A stretch of 64,000 bases of DNA from Microbispora catharanthi (GTDB lineage: Bacteria; Actinomycetota; Actinomycetes; Streptosporangiales; Streptosporangiaceae): positions 124,001-188,000 of the forward strand of contig NZ_VDMA02000004.1 in assembly GCF_006334915.2 (NCBI RefSeq), read 5' to 3'. The notes below the pieces were generated by a model, which was not told where the DNA came from, ran no database searches, and worked only from the letters and a program-made list of their open reading frames with translations. The translations under genes and the position numbers were made by a program. How positions within the stretch are numbered: the first letter of the stretch is position 1; every line of letters starts with the position of its first letter. Below are positions 16,197-24,675 of the stretch, one piece after another.

Positions 16197-16673
16197 ATGG
16201 CCCTCACCCGCTCCCTGGCCGGCATCACGCTCGCGGCCGGCATCCTGGCCCTCGCCCCGCTCGCCACCGCGACGGCCGCGCAGGCCGCCACCCCCAAGCC
16301 CTGGGGTCCCTACTACGCCACCGGATCGAAGGCCAAGGTGAGCGGCTCACTGACCGCCGCGGCCAAGGACGACCCGAGCCTGCCCGCGCCGTATGTCAAG
16401 GTCGCCGGCAGCGTCACCAGCCTGACCCACAAGGCGTCCACCTGCGGTTGGGCCCTGTTCCGCGTCAGCTACTTCGACGCCGCCAACAAGCCGCACCTGG
16501 CCTACCGCAACTACCGCACCTGCTCGTACGGCGCGAAGAAGACGTTCGCCTTCACCGTCAAGAACGTCGGCGAGGTCGAGCTCAAGACCTGCTCGGAGGC
16601 CAAGGCCGCCAAGCCGTCCCTCAACTGCCAGTACGCCGGCACCTGGAAGACGCTCTACGCCTACTACAAGTAG
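16197..16673 (+). CDS. Small secreted protein of unknown function
   Basis: A 158-residue protein with a typical Sec signal (MALTRSLAGITLAAG, cleavage near ATAAQAA). The mature ~125 residues have four cysteines (CGWALF, YRTCSYG, ELKTCSEA, LNCQYAG), suggesting two disulfides, and a beta-rich pattern with YFDAANKPHLAYRNY. I do not recognise the family. Start ATG 16197 has GAGGAAAGGA about 8 nt upstream. It is divergent from the kinase/GH6 gene by about 140 nt, so a link with that receptor is possible but not shown. Confidence 0.75.
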   Translation: MALTRSLAGITLAAGILALAPLATATAAQAATPKPWGPYYATGSKAKVSGSLTAAAKDDPSLPAPYVKVAGSVTSLTHKASTCGWALFRVSYFDAANKPHLAYRNYRTCSYGAKKTFAFTVKNVGEVELKTCSEAKAAKPSLNCQYAGTWKTLYAYYK

Positions 16674-16736
16674 GGACGGGGCCGGGGGGTCATCCGCAGG
16701 GGGTGTGCGGGGTGCCGCCCGACCAGGCGGATCTCC

Positions 16737-16742
16737 TATCGT
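16737..16742 (+). promoter_or_regulatory. -10 box TATCGT of a leaderless promoter
   Basis: TATCGT, 6 nt, then ATG at 16749, with no ribosome-binding site. Confidence 0.5.
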
Positions 16743-16748
16743 TAGGAC

Positions 16749-17813
16749 ATGTCTCGATTCCGCTCGATCCTCGACACCATGCCGGCCTACAAGCCGGGCA
16801 AGGCCGTGGTCTCCCCGGACGGCCGGTCCTACAAGCTGTCCTCCAACGAGAGCCCCTTCGGACCTCTGCCGTCGGTGGTGGAGGCGATCGCGCGGGCGGC
16901 CACGGAGGTCCACCGCTATCCCGATCCCGGCGCGGTCCGGCTCACCGAGACGCTCGCGGAGCGGTTCGGCGTGCCGTACGACCACGTCGCGCTGGGCGCC
17001 GGCTCGGTGGCGGTCGCCCAGCAGATCCTGGAGGCGGTCGGCGAGCCCGGCGCCGACGTGGTGTACGCCTGGCGCTCGTTCGAGGCATACCCGCTGCTGG
17101 TCGGCCTCTCGGGTGCCAACGCGGTCGAGGTGCCGCTGCGCGACGAGACGCACGACCTCGACGCCATGGCCGAGGCCATCACGCCGGAGACGCGCCTGGT
17201 CTTCGTGTGCAACCCCAACAACCCGACCGGCACGGTGAACCGGGCCGACGAGCTCACGCGGTTCCTCGACCGCGTGCCCGAGAACGTCACCGTCGTCCTC
17301 GACGAGGCCTACCGGGAGTACGTCAGGGACGCGGACGTGCCGGACGGCCTCACGCTCTACCGCGAGCGCCCCAACGTCGCCGTCCTGCGCACGTTCTCCA
17401 AGGCGTACGGCCTGGCGGGGCTGCGGGTCGGCTACCTGATCGGGCACGAGCCGGTGGCCGCCGCGGTCCGCAAGACGCTGCTGCCCTTCGCGGTCAACCA
17501 CCTCGCCCAGGCCGCCGCGATCGCCTCCCTGCGGGCCGAGGACGAGTTGCAGGAGCGGGTCGAGACCGTGATCAAGGAGCGCAGCCGCGTCAGGGAGGCG
17601 CTGCTGTCGCAGGGCTGGACGGTCCCGCCCACCGAGGCCAACTTCGTCTGGCTGCGCCTCGGCGAGCGCACGATGGAGTTCGCGGGGACGTGCGCGGCCG
17701 CGGGCGTCGCCGTGCGCCCGTTCGACGGGGAGGGGGCCAGGATCTCCATCGGCGACCGCGAGGCCAACGACGTCTTCCTCACCGCCGCCGAGGCGTTCCG
17801 GCGGGCTTCCTAG
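16749..17813 (+). CDS. hisC: Histidinol-phosphate / aromatic amino acid aminotransferase
   Basis: A 354-residue class I/II PLP aminotransferase. Visible features are [50 protein letters not shown], the PLP lysine K218 in [15 protein letters not shown], and a C-terminal arginine in [12 protein letters not shown]. This pattern is shared by HisC and the aromatic transaminase Pat; the gene is not near other his genes, so an aromatic transaminase or second HisC is as likely. Leaderless start at ATG 16749. A Clp-N remnant lies on the other strand at its 3' end. Confidence 0.82.
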   Translation: MSRFRSILDTMPAYKPGKAVVSPDGRSYKLSSNESPFGPLPSVVEAIARAATEVHRYPDPGAVRLTETLAERFGVPYDHVALGAGSVAVAQQILEAVGEPGADVVYAWRSFEAYPLLVGLSGANAVEVPLRDETHDLDAMAEAITPETRLVFVCNPNNPTGTVNRADELTRFLDRVPENVTVVLDEAYREYVRDADVPDGLTLYRERPNVAVLRTFSKAYGLAGLRVGYLIGHEPVAAAVRKTLLPFAVNHLAQAAAIASLRAEDELQERVETVIKERSRVREALLSQGWTVPPTEANFVWLRLGERTMEFAGTCAAAGVAVRPFDGEGARISIGDREANDVFLTAAEAFRRAS

Positions 17814-18022
17814 CGCGCCGGATACCGCTGGACGAGCTCGTCCGCGATCCGCCCCATGCAGTCGAGGCCGGCTCCGTCCGTGACCCGGACCTGGGCCGCC
17901 GCACTTTCGCGATCGCGGACGAGCCCGAGCGGGATGTGCTCGGTGCCGATGTAATCAAGGCCGCGCCGCTCCTCGCATTTCCCCTGCGAATATCGCGGGA
18001 TAATCGGCAGATCGCAGCGAAA
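17810..18022 (-). pseudogene. Remnant of a Clp N-terminal domain gene
   Basis: On the minus strand an open stretch of 70 codons between two stops has no usable start codon but reads CEERRGLDYIGTEHIPLGLV, then RDRESAAAQVR and [16 protein letters not shown]. This matches the Clp-N repeat (EEARRLGHxYIGTEHLLLGLL) of ClpC/ClpA-type proteins and of short Clp-N proteins. The upstream half is missing beyond a TGA at 18023-18025, and its stop overlaps the hisC stop. It is best read as a decayed gene fragment. Homology is judged by eye. Confidence 0.6.
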
Positions 18023-18093
18023 TCAAGTGCCTGATTCGGTCACGGCCTCGAATTGCCGGTTTCGCTCGCGCGCTTCATCGAACCGGCTCGATT

Positions 18094-19056
18094 TCACGGT
18101 TCGGAGGTCGGCCGGGACGCCGTGACGCGCCCTGGGACCGCGGCGGTCTCCTCTCCCGACGGTGTCGCGGTCCGGCCACGGCGTTCGGTGGAGACCACCA
18201 GCGCGACCCCCACCACGATCAGGGCTCCCGCCACGAGCATGGCCGCGGTGACCGGTTCCGACAGGACCGCCATCCCGAGGATCACCGCCACCACCGGGTT
18301 CACGTACGCGTAGGTGGACACGAGCGAGATCGGGGCATGGCCGAGCAGCCAGATGTAGGAGGTGAAGCCCACCAGGGAGCCCACCAGCACCAGGTAGGCC
18401 AGGGCCGCCCACGACTGCCAGCTCACCGCGCCGAGGTGCAGCCGCTCGCCCTGCACGAGGCCCATGACCAGCAGCGCGCTGCCGCCCACCGCCATCTCGA
18501 CCGTGCTGGCCACGAAGGGGTTGGCCGGCATCGGGATCCGCGGGGAGATGAACGATCCCACCGACCACGACAGCGAGCCCAGCAGCACCACGGTGACGCC
18601 CGCCCCGCTGCCGGACGCGCCGCCGCCGCGGAGCGAGAGGAAGGCGACTCCGGCGAAGCCCACCAGCACGCCGGCCAGCGTCAGCACGTGCGGCCGGTCC
18701 CTGAAGACCGTCCTGAGCACGATCAGCCACAGCGGGGTCGAGGCGACGAGCAGCGCGGCCAGGCCGCTGGAGATGTGCTGCTCGGCCACGGCGACCATGC
18801 CGTTGCCTCCGGCGAGGAGCAGGAGCCCGACCAGCGCGGCGCCCCCGAACTCCCTCCACCGCATGCGGAAGGGCACGGCCCTGACGAGCAGGACCGTGCC
18901 GAGAACCAGCGCCGCCGCGACGAAACGGAGCCCACCACTCGTCATCGGCGGGAGGGTCTGGATGGCGATCGCGATGCCGAGGTACGTCGAGCCCCACACC
19001 ACGTACACGGCCGCCAGCGCCAACCACACCCGTGCGTCATGACCGTTTCGTTCCAT
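18094..19056 (-). CDS. EamA/DMT-family transporter
   Basis: A 320-residue inner-membrane protein with ten hydrophobic helices in two EamA repeats. The first begins VWLALAAVYVVWGSTYLGIA; the second includes LLGSLSWSVGSFISPRIP and ends VNPVVAVILGMAVLSEPVT before the last helices. The C-terminal ~30 residues are a polar tail. Family members export amino acids, metabolites or drugs; the substrate cannot be read from sequence. ATG 19056 fits the usual short N-terminus. The regulator at 20439 lies on the same strand upstream, but with its own stop 36 nt before this start. Confidence 0.9.
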   Translation of the reverse strand: MERNGHDARVWLALAAVYVVWGSTYLGIAIAIQTLPPMTSGGLRFVAAALVLGTVLLVRAVPFRMRWREFGGAALVGLLLLAGGNGMVAVAEQHISSGLAALLVASTPLWLIVLRTVFRDRPHVLTLAGVLVGFAGVAFLSLRGGGASGSGAGVTVVLLGSLSWSVGSFISPRIPMPANPFVASTVEMAVGGSALLVMGLVQGERLHLGAVSWQSWAALAYLVLVGSLVGFTSYIWLLGHAPISLVSTYAYVNPVVAVILGMAVLSEPVTAAMLVAGALIVVGVALVVSTERRGRTATPSGEETAAVPGRVTASRPTSEP

Positions 19057-19092
19057 GGGTCATGACAATAGACCGTCGCTTCTGAACGCTGA

Positions 19093-20439
19093 TTACCGGT
19101 TCAGCTTCTCCACGATCAGCCGGTAGAGCTGTCGCGGCCGGCCCGGCTGGGGGGTGCGGTTGGGCGGAAGCGGCCACGCGAGTCCCTCGTCAACCAGCGT
19201 GCGCAGCAACCGCCTGGCCGTGCGCGGGGTCACCCCGAGCATGCGCCCGGCGCCCTCCGCGTCCACGACCGTGTCCCCGCCCTCCAGCTTGGCGGCCAGG
19301 CGCGCCAGCACCTCGACCCCCTTGGGCTTAACCGGTCCGCCCGGCTGGGGCGGCATCCGGGGCGGCGGCACCAGCGCGCGGCCCTCCCGGTCCACCGCGA
19401 AGCCCTGCGGCTGCTTGCCGCCCTGGGTGCGGGCGAGCGCGCCCCTCGCGTGCGTCTCGGCCTCGTGCGTGGTGCGGCCCATCCCCACACCCACCTCGAC
19501 GGCCAGGCCCAGTTCCTCGCGGATCCGCGCGGCGAACGGCAGCACCCGGAACCCGTCCGTGGCCGTCGCGATCGAGCCCTTCGTCGCCACCACGAGGTAG
19601 CTGTGGTCGTCGATCGGCCACACGCTCGCGTTGATCCGGTTGGCCTCCTGCACCAGCAGGCGGTGCAGCGACAGCCGGAGCTCGTCGCGCCAGTAGCGCG
19701 GCGCGGCCCGCCTCACCGGCTCGCGCAGCGTCGGCACCTCGACCAGCACGACCGTGAGCTGCGACTCCTCCAGCCGGTGGCGGGCGCCGAGCAACGACGC
19801 CGTGTGCAGTGCCGTACGGACGGCCGCTGAGGTCGGCCTGATCGGCACCACCGGCACCCCGGCGGCGGTCAGCCGGTCGGCCACGCCCTGGACGCATGTG
19901 AGCGCGCCCGTCGTGGCCCCTTGTCGGAACAGCCGTTCGTGAAAGGCCGTGATCGTTCCGACCGGGCCCGGCTCGTCACGGCTGTGCACCTCGCCCGAGG
20001 AGAGGTTGAGGTCCATGTACGCCTCGTCGATGTCCGGCCGGCCGAGCACATCGAGGCTCACCCGGCGGGGATCGACCCGCTCGTCCAGCGCGGCCCGCGC
20101 GATCGCCGCCACGAGCGCGGCCCCGCCGAGCTGCACGTGCGTGGCGGGCATCGTCAGCACGCCGGCCCGGCGGGCGAGCTCGAAAGGCACCGGACTCGCG
20201 AACAGGCACGCGTCCACACCCGGACCGAGCCGGGTCACCTTGTCCGCCGCCTCCTGTTCGTCCCGGTACGCGGCGGCGACCAGCCGGCAGGGCACCGGGG
20301 CAGCCGAGTGCCCCATGAGCATCACCCGCTCGACCAGATCGTGCGACCCCACCACACCGATGGTGAGGTCGGGTGTCACCGTGCCCAGACGTGACCCGCG
20401 CGGAGTGTCTTCCGTGCGCTCGACCAATGTTCGTCCCAT
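19093..20439 (-). CDS. Three-domain regulator: sensor, cyclase-like and winged-helix domains
   Basis: A 448-residue protein I cannot name. Residues ~22-200 look like a periplasmic-binding-type or Rossmann sensor (LTIGVVGSHDLVERVML). Residues ~225-345 resemble a degenerate GGDEF/cyclase fold (SLHRLLVQEANRINASVWP, YLVVATKGS, then LAVEVGVGMGRTTHEAE) without the GGDEF active site. Residues ~370-448 are a winged helix (GRMLGVTPRTARRLLRTLV, then GRPRQLYRL). The layout implies ligand- or nucleotide-responsive transcription control. It stands beside murA and eamA on the same strand. The start at ATG 20439 lacks a strong ribosome-binding site. Confidence 0.6.
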   Translation of the reverse strand: MGRTLVERTEDTPRGSRLGTVTPDLTIGVVGSHDLVERVMLMGHSAAPVPCRLVAAAYRDEQEAADKVTRLGPGVDACLFASPVPFELARRAGVLTMPATHVQLGGAALVAAIARAALDERVDPRRVSLDVLGRPDIDEAYMDLNLSSGEVHSRDEPGPVGTITAFHERLFRQGATTGALTCVQGVADRLTAAGVPVVPIRPTSAAVRTALHTASLLGARHRLEESQLTVVLVEVPTLREPVRRAAPRYWRDELRLSLHRLLVQEANRINASVWPIDDHSYLVVATKGSIATATDGFRVLPFAARIREELGLAVEVGVGMGRTTHEAETHARGALARTQGGKQPQGFAVDREGRALVPPPRMPPQPGGPVKPKGVEVLARLAAKLEGGDTVVDAEGAGRMLGVTPRTARRLLRTLVDEGLAWPLPPNRTPQPGRPRQLYRLIVEKLNR

Positions 20440-20599
20440 CCCACGTCGCCCTCGTTGTTGTGGCTTCTCTTTGGAACGATCGCTGGTTAAGGCCGTAATG
20501 TCACGCCCAGATTTGCCGGAATACCATTCTGGGTGGTCTCGGCTGTTCCGTAAATCGGAAGATCCCCGCTGGTCAGGGCATTAGTAAAGGTTTCCGGAC

Positions 20600-21877
20600 T
20601 CAGCCCTCGTCCGAAGTGGAAATTTCACGCACCACATCTGCGCCGAGTGCCTGCATACGCTGCGCGAGCGCGGCGTGACCGCGGTCGATGAGATATCCGG
20701 ACCCGATCGTGGTCTCGCCTTCCGCCGCGAGACCGGCGAGCACGAGCGCGATTCCCGATCGCAGATCGTGCGCCGTCACCTCGGTGCCGTGCAGCGGTGT
20801 CGGACCGTGCACGACCGCACGGCTACCCTCGACCTCGACGTTCGCCCCCATCTTGTTCAGCTCGCCCGCGAGCGCGAAGCGGCCGTCGAAGATGCGCTCG
20901 TGGATGTAGCTGGAGCCCTCCGCGAGGCAGGCCACGGTCATCAGCGGCGACTGCAGGTCGGTCGCGAAGCCGGGGTAGGTGTCGGTGATGACGTTGATCG
21001 GGCGCAGCGGGCGGTTGCGGCGGACCTGGAGCACCGCGCCGTGGTTCTCGAACTCGACGCCCATCTGCTCCAGTTTCCACCGGACCACGCCGAGGTGCTC
21101 GAGAGAGGCGCCGACCAGGCTGACCTCGCCTCCGGTGATCGCCGCGGCCATCGCGAAAACGCCCGCGTCGAGCCGGTCGGGCATGACCGTGTGCTCCACC
21201 GCGGTCAGCTCGTCCACGCCCTCGACCGTAATGAAGCCCGTGCCGCCGCCGCGGATGCGCGCGCCCATCCGGGTCAGCATGGTGATGACGTCGAGCACCT
21301 CGGGTTCGAGGGCCGCGTTCTCGATGACGGTGGTGCCCCGCGCCAGCGAGGCGGCCATGATCAGGTTCTCGGTGCCGGTGTGCGACGGGGTGTCGAGGTA
21401 CAGCGGGGCGCCGATCAGGCCGCCGGCCTTGATGTGGATGACGGCCTCGCCCTCGTCCACCATCGCGCCCAGGCGCTTGTAGCCCAGGTAGTGGAAGTCG
21501 AGGTTGCGGCTGCCGAGGTTGCACCCCCCGATGCCCTCGATGATCGCCTCGCCGAGGCGGTGGAGCAGCGCGGGGACGAACAGCACCGATCCCCGGAACC
21601 GGCGGGCGATCTCCGCGGGCAGGACCGGGCTGGTCAGGCGGGAGGCGTCGATGACGAGCGTCCGCTCGCTCTCGTGGAACTCCACCTTCGCGCCCACGGC
21701 CTGGGCGAGCTCGACCGCCCGGCGCACGTCCTCGATGACGGGCACGTTGCGGAGCACCGTGCGGCCCTCGGCAGCGAGCAGCGCCGCCCCGATCATGGGC
21801 AGTACGGCGTTCTTCGCGCCCTGGATGAAGGCGGTTCCACGCAGTACGTTGCCCCCGCGCACGCGGTAACTGACCAT
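20600..21877 (-). CDS. murA: UDP-N-acetylglucosamine 1-carboxyvinyltransferase (MurA paralogue)
   Basis: A 425-residue EPSP-synthase-fold enzyme that adds enolpyruvate to UDP-GlcNAc, the first committed peptidoglycan step. The N-terminus has FIQGAKNAVLPMIGAALLA with the substrate-binding Lys-Asn pair. The active-site cysteine is kept (C119 in GGCNLGSRNLDFH), but the segment after it, GARPVDLH in typical MurA, reads GSRNLDFH. The C-terminus has DTYPGFATDLQSPLM and LIDRGHAALAQRM. Actinomycetes often carry two murA-like genes; this may be the secondary one. AGGAG stands 6 nt before the ATG. Confidence 0.88.
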   Translation of the reverse strand: MVSYRVRGGNVLRGTAFIQGAKNAVLPMIGAALLAAEGRTVLRNVPVIEDVRRAVELAQAVGAKVEFHESERTLVIDASRLTSPVLPAEIARRFRGSVLFVPALLHRLGEAIIEGIGGCNLGSRNLDFHYLGYKRLGAMVDEGEAVIHIKAGGLIGAPLYLDTPSHTGTENLIMAASLARGTTVIENAALEPEVLDVITMLTRMGARIRGGGTGFITVEGVDELTAVEHTVMPDRLDAGVFAMAAAITGGEVSLVGASLEHLGVVRWKLEQMGVEFENHGAVLQVRRNRPLRPINVITDTYPGFATDLQSPLMTVACLAEGSSYIHERIFDGRFALAGELNKMGANVEVEGSRAVVHGPTPLHGTEVTAHDLRSGIALVLAGLAAEGETTIGSGYLIDRGHAALAQRMQALGADVVREISTSDEG

Positions 21878-22050
21878 GAATTGCTCCTATTTCGGGGGAA
21901 GGGTGGGGGACTCCCGTCAGCCGGCAGCCGGGTCGTCGGCGAGGACGATCGGCCTAGAGTAGCCGCTGTTCCAGGAGTTTCGGGGAGGAACTACCCCCAG
22001 AACGCGTGGGGGAACGGGTCACTTGAGACTACTTGTGTGACCTGTGTGAT

Positions 22051-22899
22051 TCAGCCGCGGAAGCGCTCGCCGGTCAGCCGCTCGTACGCCTCGACATAGC
22101 GGCTTCGGGTGCGCTCGACGATCTCGTCGGGCAGCGGCGGGGGCGCCTCGCCCGACGACCTGTCCCAGCCCGACTCGGGGGACAGCAGCCAGTCCCTGAC
22201 GAACTGCTTGTCGAACGACGGCTGGGAGCGGCCCGGCTCCCACTGGTCAAGCGGCCAGAAGCGGGAGGAGTCGGGCGTCAGCACCTCGTCGCCCAGGGTC
22301 AGCACGCCGTCGGCGTCCCAGCCCAGCTCGATCTTCGTGTCGGCCAGGATGATGCCACGTTCCAAAGCGATCTCGGCCCCGCGGCTGTAGACGTCGAGGG
22401 TGATCCGGCGCAGCCGCTCGGCCACGTCCTCACCCACCTCCGCCGCGACCTCCTCGTACGTCATGGGCTCGTCGTGCTCGCCCATGGGGGCCTTGGACGA
22501 CGGCGTGAAGATCGGCTCGGGCAGCCGGGACCCGTCGGTGAGCCCTTCCGGGAGCCGCACGCCGGAGACGACGCCCTCCCTGCGGTAGTCCACCAGTCCG
22601 GAGCCGGTGAGGTAGCCGCGGGCCACGCACTCCACCGGCACCATCCGCAGCCTGCGGCACAGCACTCCACGGCCGGCGAACTCCGCCGGGACGTCGGACG
22701 AGACCACGTGGTTGGGAACCACGTCCTTGAGCTGCTCGAACCACCACAGCGACAGCCGGGTGAGGATCTCCCCCTTGTCGGGGATGCCGGGTTCGAGCAC
22801 GTAGTCGAAGGCCGAGATGCGGTCGGACGCGACCATCAGCAGCAGCCCGTCGGGGGTCTCGTAGAGGTCGCGTACCTTGCCGGAGTGCAGGTGCTTCAC
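22051..22899 (-). CDS. purC: SAICAR synthetase
   Basis: A 282-residue enzyme of purine synthesis that condenses CAIR with aspartate using ATP. Motifs include HSGKVRDLYE at the N-terminus, MVASDRISAFDYVL, ECVARGYLTGSG, TPSSKA, GEHDEPM, and LADTKIELG near residue 200. GTG 22899 is the natural start for the family. It lies 74 nt downstream of purD on the same strand, so the two are probably one transcription unit. Confidence 0.95.
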   Translation of the reverse strand: MKHLHSGKVRDLYETPDGLLLMVASDRISAFDYVLEPGIPDKGEILTRLSLWWFEQLKDVVPNHVVSSDVPAEFAGRGVLCRRLRMVPVECVARGYLTGSGLVDYRREGVVSGVRLPEGLTDGSRLPEPIFTPSSKAPMGEHDEPMTYEEVAAEVGEDVAERLRRITLDVYSRGAEIALERGIILADTKIELGWDADGVLTLGDEVLTPDSSRFWPLDQWEPGRSQPSFDKQFVRDWLLSPESGWDRSSGEAPPPLPDEIVERTRSRYVEAYERLTGERFRG

Positions 22900-22973
22900 C
22901 GTTCCATCTTCCCAGCTCTCCCGCGCGCCCTGAGCAAGGGGAGCGCAGGGGGAGAGCCGGGCGTCAGGAGGCG

Positions 22974-24215
22974 TCAGGCCGACGCGGCGGTCAGGGCGAT
23001 GTCGGATCGGTGGTGGGAGCCGCGCATCGTGATCCGCTCCAGCGCCTCGTAGGCCCGAGCCCTGGCCTGGGCGACGTCGGCGCCCGTGCCGACCACGTTG
23101 AGCACCCGCCCGCCGTTCGACACGAGCCTGTTGTTCCCGTCGAGGGCCGTGCCCGCGTGCAGCACGTACGCGCCCTCGACCGTCACCGGAAGCCCCGCGA
23201 TCGGGTCGCCCTTCACCGGGTCGGCCGGGTAGTTCTCCGCGGCGACCACCACGGTCACGGCGGCGCCGTCGCGCCACCGCAGCGGCGGGTGCCCGGCGAG
23301 CGCGCCGGTCGCGCACGCGAGCAGCAGTTCTCCCAGAGGGGTCTCCAGCCGGTCGAGCACGACCTGGGTCTCCGGGTCGCCGAACCGCGCGTTGAACTCG
23401 ATCACCCGGGGGCCGTCCGCGGTCAGCGCCAGCCCGGCGTACAGCACTCCCGTGTACGGCGTGCCGCGCCGCGCCATCTCGGTCACGGTCGGGCGCACGA
23501 TCTCGGCCATCACCTGCTCGGACAGGCCCTCCGGCGCCCACGGCAGCGGGGTGTAGGCCCCCATGCCGCCGGTGTTGGGGCCCTTGTCGCCGTCGTAGGC
23601 CCTCTTGAAGTCCTGAGCAGGCTGCAGCGCCACGGCGCTCGTCCCGTCGCACAGCGCGAACAGCGACACCTCGGGGCCGTCGAGGTACTCCTCGATGACG
23701 ACCCGCTCGCACGCCCTGGCGTGCTCCAGGGCCTCCTCGCGGCTGTCGGTCACGACCACGCCCTTGCCGGCGGCCAGGCCGTCGTCCTTCACGACGTACG
23801 GCGCCCCGAACGCGTCGAGCGCCGCCGCGGCCTCCTCCTCGGTGGTGCAGGTGTACGCGCGCGCGGTCGGCACCCCGGCGGCGGTCATCACGTCCTTCGC
23901 GAACGCCTTGGACCCCTCGACCTGCGCCGCCTCCGCCGACGGGCCGAAGCAGGCGATCCCGGCGGCCCTGACGGCGTCGGCGACGCCGGCGACCAGCGGC
24001 GCCTCCGGGCCGATCACGACGAGGTCGGCGCCCAGCCGCTCGGCGAGCGCGGTCACGGCCGCCCCGTCGGTCGGCGTGACCTGGTGCAAGGTGGCCACTT
24101 CGGCGATGCCGGCGTTGCCGGGGGCGCAGTGGACCTCTACGACGGCGGGGTCGAGCCGCAGGGCCCGGCACAGAGCGTGCTCGCGACCCCCGGAACCGAT
24201 GACAAGTACGCGCAC
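22974..24215 (-). CDS. purD: Phosphoribosylamine-glycine ligase (GAR synthetase)
   Basis: A 413-residue ATP-grasp enzyme joining phosphoribosylamine and glycine. The N-terminus VLVIGSGGREHALCRAL is diagnostic, followed by IGPEAPLVAGVADAVRAAG, FGPSAEAAQVEGSKAF, the ATP-grasp core YVVKDDGLAAGKGVVV, and the metal-binding IEFNARFGDPETQ. Length is normal. GTG 24215 starts the gene; GACAAT 6 nt before it could be a leaderless -10. Co-directional with purC. Confidence 0.96.
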   Translation of the reverse strand: MRVLVIGSGGREHALCRALRLDPAVVEVHCAPGNAGIAEVATLHQVTPTDGAAVTALAERLGADLVVIGPEAPLVAGVADAVRAAGIACFGPSAEAAQVEGSKAFAKDVMTAAGVPTARAYTCTTEEEAAAALDAFGAPYVVKDDGLAAGKGVVVTDSREEALEHARACERVVIEEYLDGPEVSLFALCDGTSAVALQPAQDFKRAYDGDKGPNTGGMGAYTPLPWAPEGLSEQVMAEIVRPTVTEMARRGTPYTGVLYAGLALTADGPRVIEFNARFGDPETQVVLDRLETPLGELLLACATGALAGHPPLRWRDGAAVTVVVAAENYPADPVKGDPIAGLPVTVEGAYVLHAGTALDGNNRLVSNGGRVLNVVGTGADVAQARARAYEALERITMRGSHHRSDIALTAASA

Positions 24216-24675
24216 CCGACCATTGTCGCAGCGGTCGGCCGCCTCCCGTTCTCAGGCGTGGGCGAGCGCCCGGGTGGAGGCGTTCCTATCCATCCGTACG
24301 CCGGTGTGTATTTCGCCGGCTGACGACGCGGAGCATGCCGGCTTGCCCTGTTCAGGTGGGGGATACACATCGATGGCTAGTTTGTGCGGGTTGTTTTTGG
24401 CAAGAAGTGCATGATCGGTGGGACTTGACGCCGCTACCCTGGAACAGGTGTCCAACCACCGTGTGGTAGGTTAGACAGGCTTCGCGCTGTCTCGTGGCGA
24501 TTGGAGGTGGTCTGGGATGAATTCTGGTGATCCCGTCAGTACGTGCTCGCGCACGTACGTCGTGCGCATTCCCGACCACTCCGAAACTGAAGCCCGAGGG
24601 GCAGCTCACGCCTTTATGAAGGGGTGACATCACGTCGCGCGTAGAGCGTGCCGGCTCGGGCGGGAAGGGACCGCC
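24216..24675. other. 460-nt intergenic region between purD and corA
   Basis: No convincing gene. The left half holds short open frames on both strands that lack ribosome-binding sites. The right half, from about 24470, is a hairpin-rich leader for corA. A T-rich patch (TTGTTTTTGG) lies near 24390. Nothing else is recognised. Confidence 0.5.
24473..24558 (+). promoter_or_regulatory. Hairpin-rich 5' leader of corA, possible riboregulator
   Basis: Three successive inverted repeats precede corA: AGACAG/CTGTCT (24473-24478 and 24487-24492), GGGAT/ATCCC (24514-24518 and 24530-24534) and a perfect 8-bp stem GTACGTGC-TCGC-GCACGTAC (24539-24558). The start codon is still about 118 nt further on. A magnesium-responsive leader would fit a CorA gene, but I do not recognise the M-box consensus. 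Promoter position unknown. Confidence 0.4.

Noticed and set aside
18023-19027. Alternative minus-strand frame over the EamA gene
   Set aside because: No membrane pattern or motif; the frame at 18094-19056 gives a textbook ten-helix transporter.
24252-24455. Minus-strand 67-codon open frame upstream of purD
   Set aside because: No ribosome-binding site or known family, and it lies in an intergenic stretch; not enough to call a gene.
24473-24558. M-box magnesium riboswitch before corA
   Set aside because: Hairpins are present but I could not match the M-box core sequence, so only a generic structured leader is reported.
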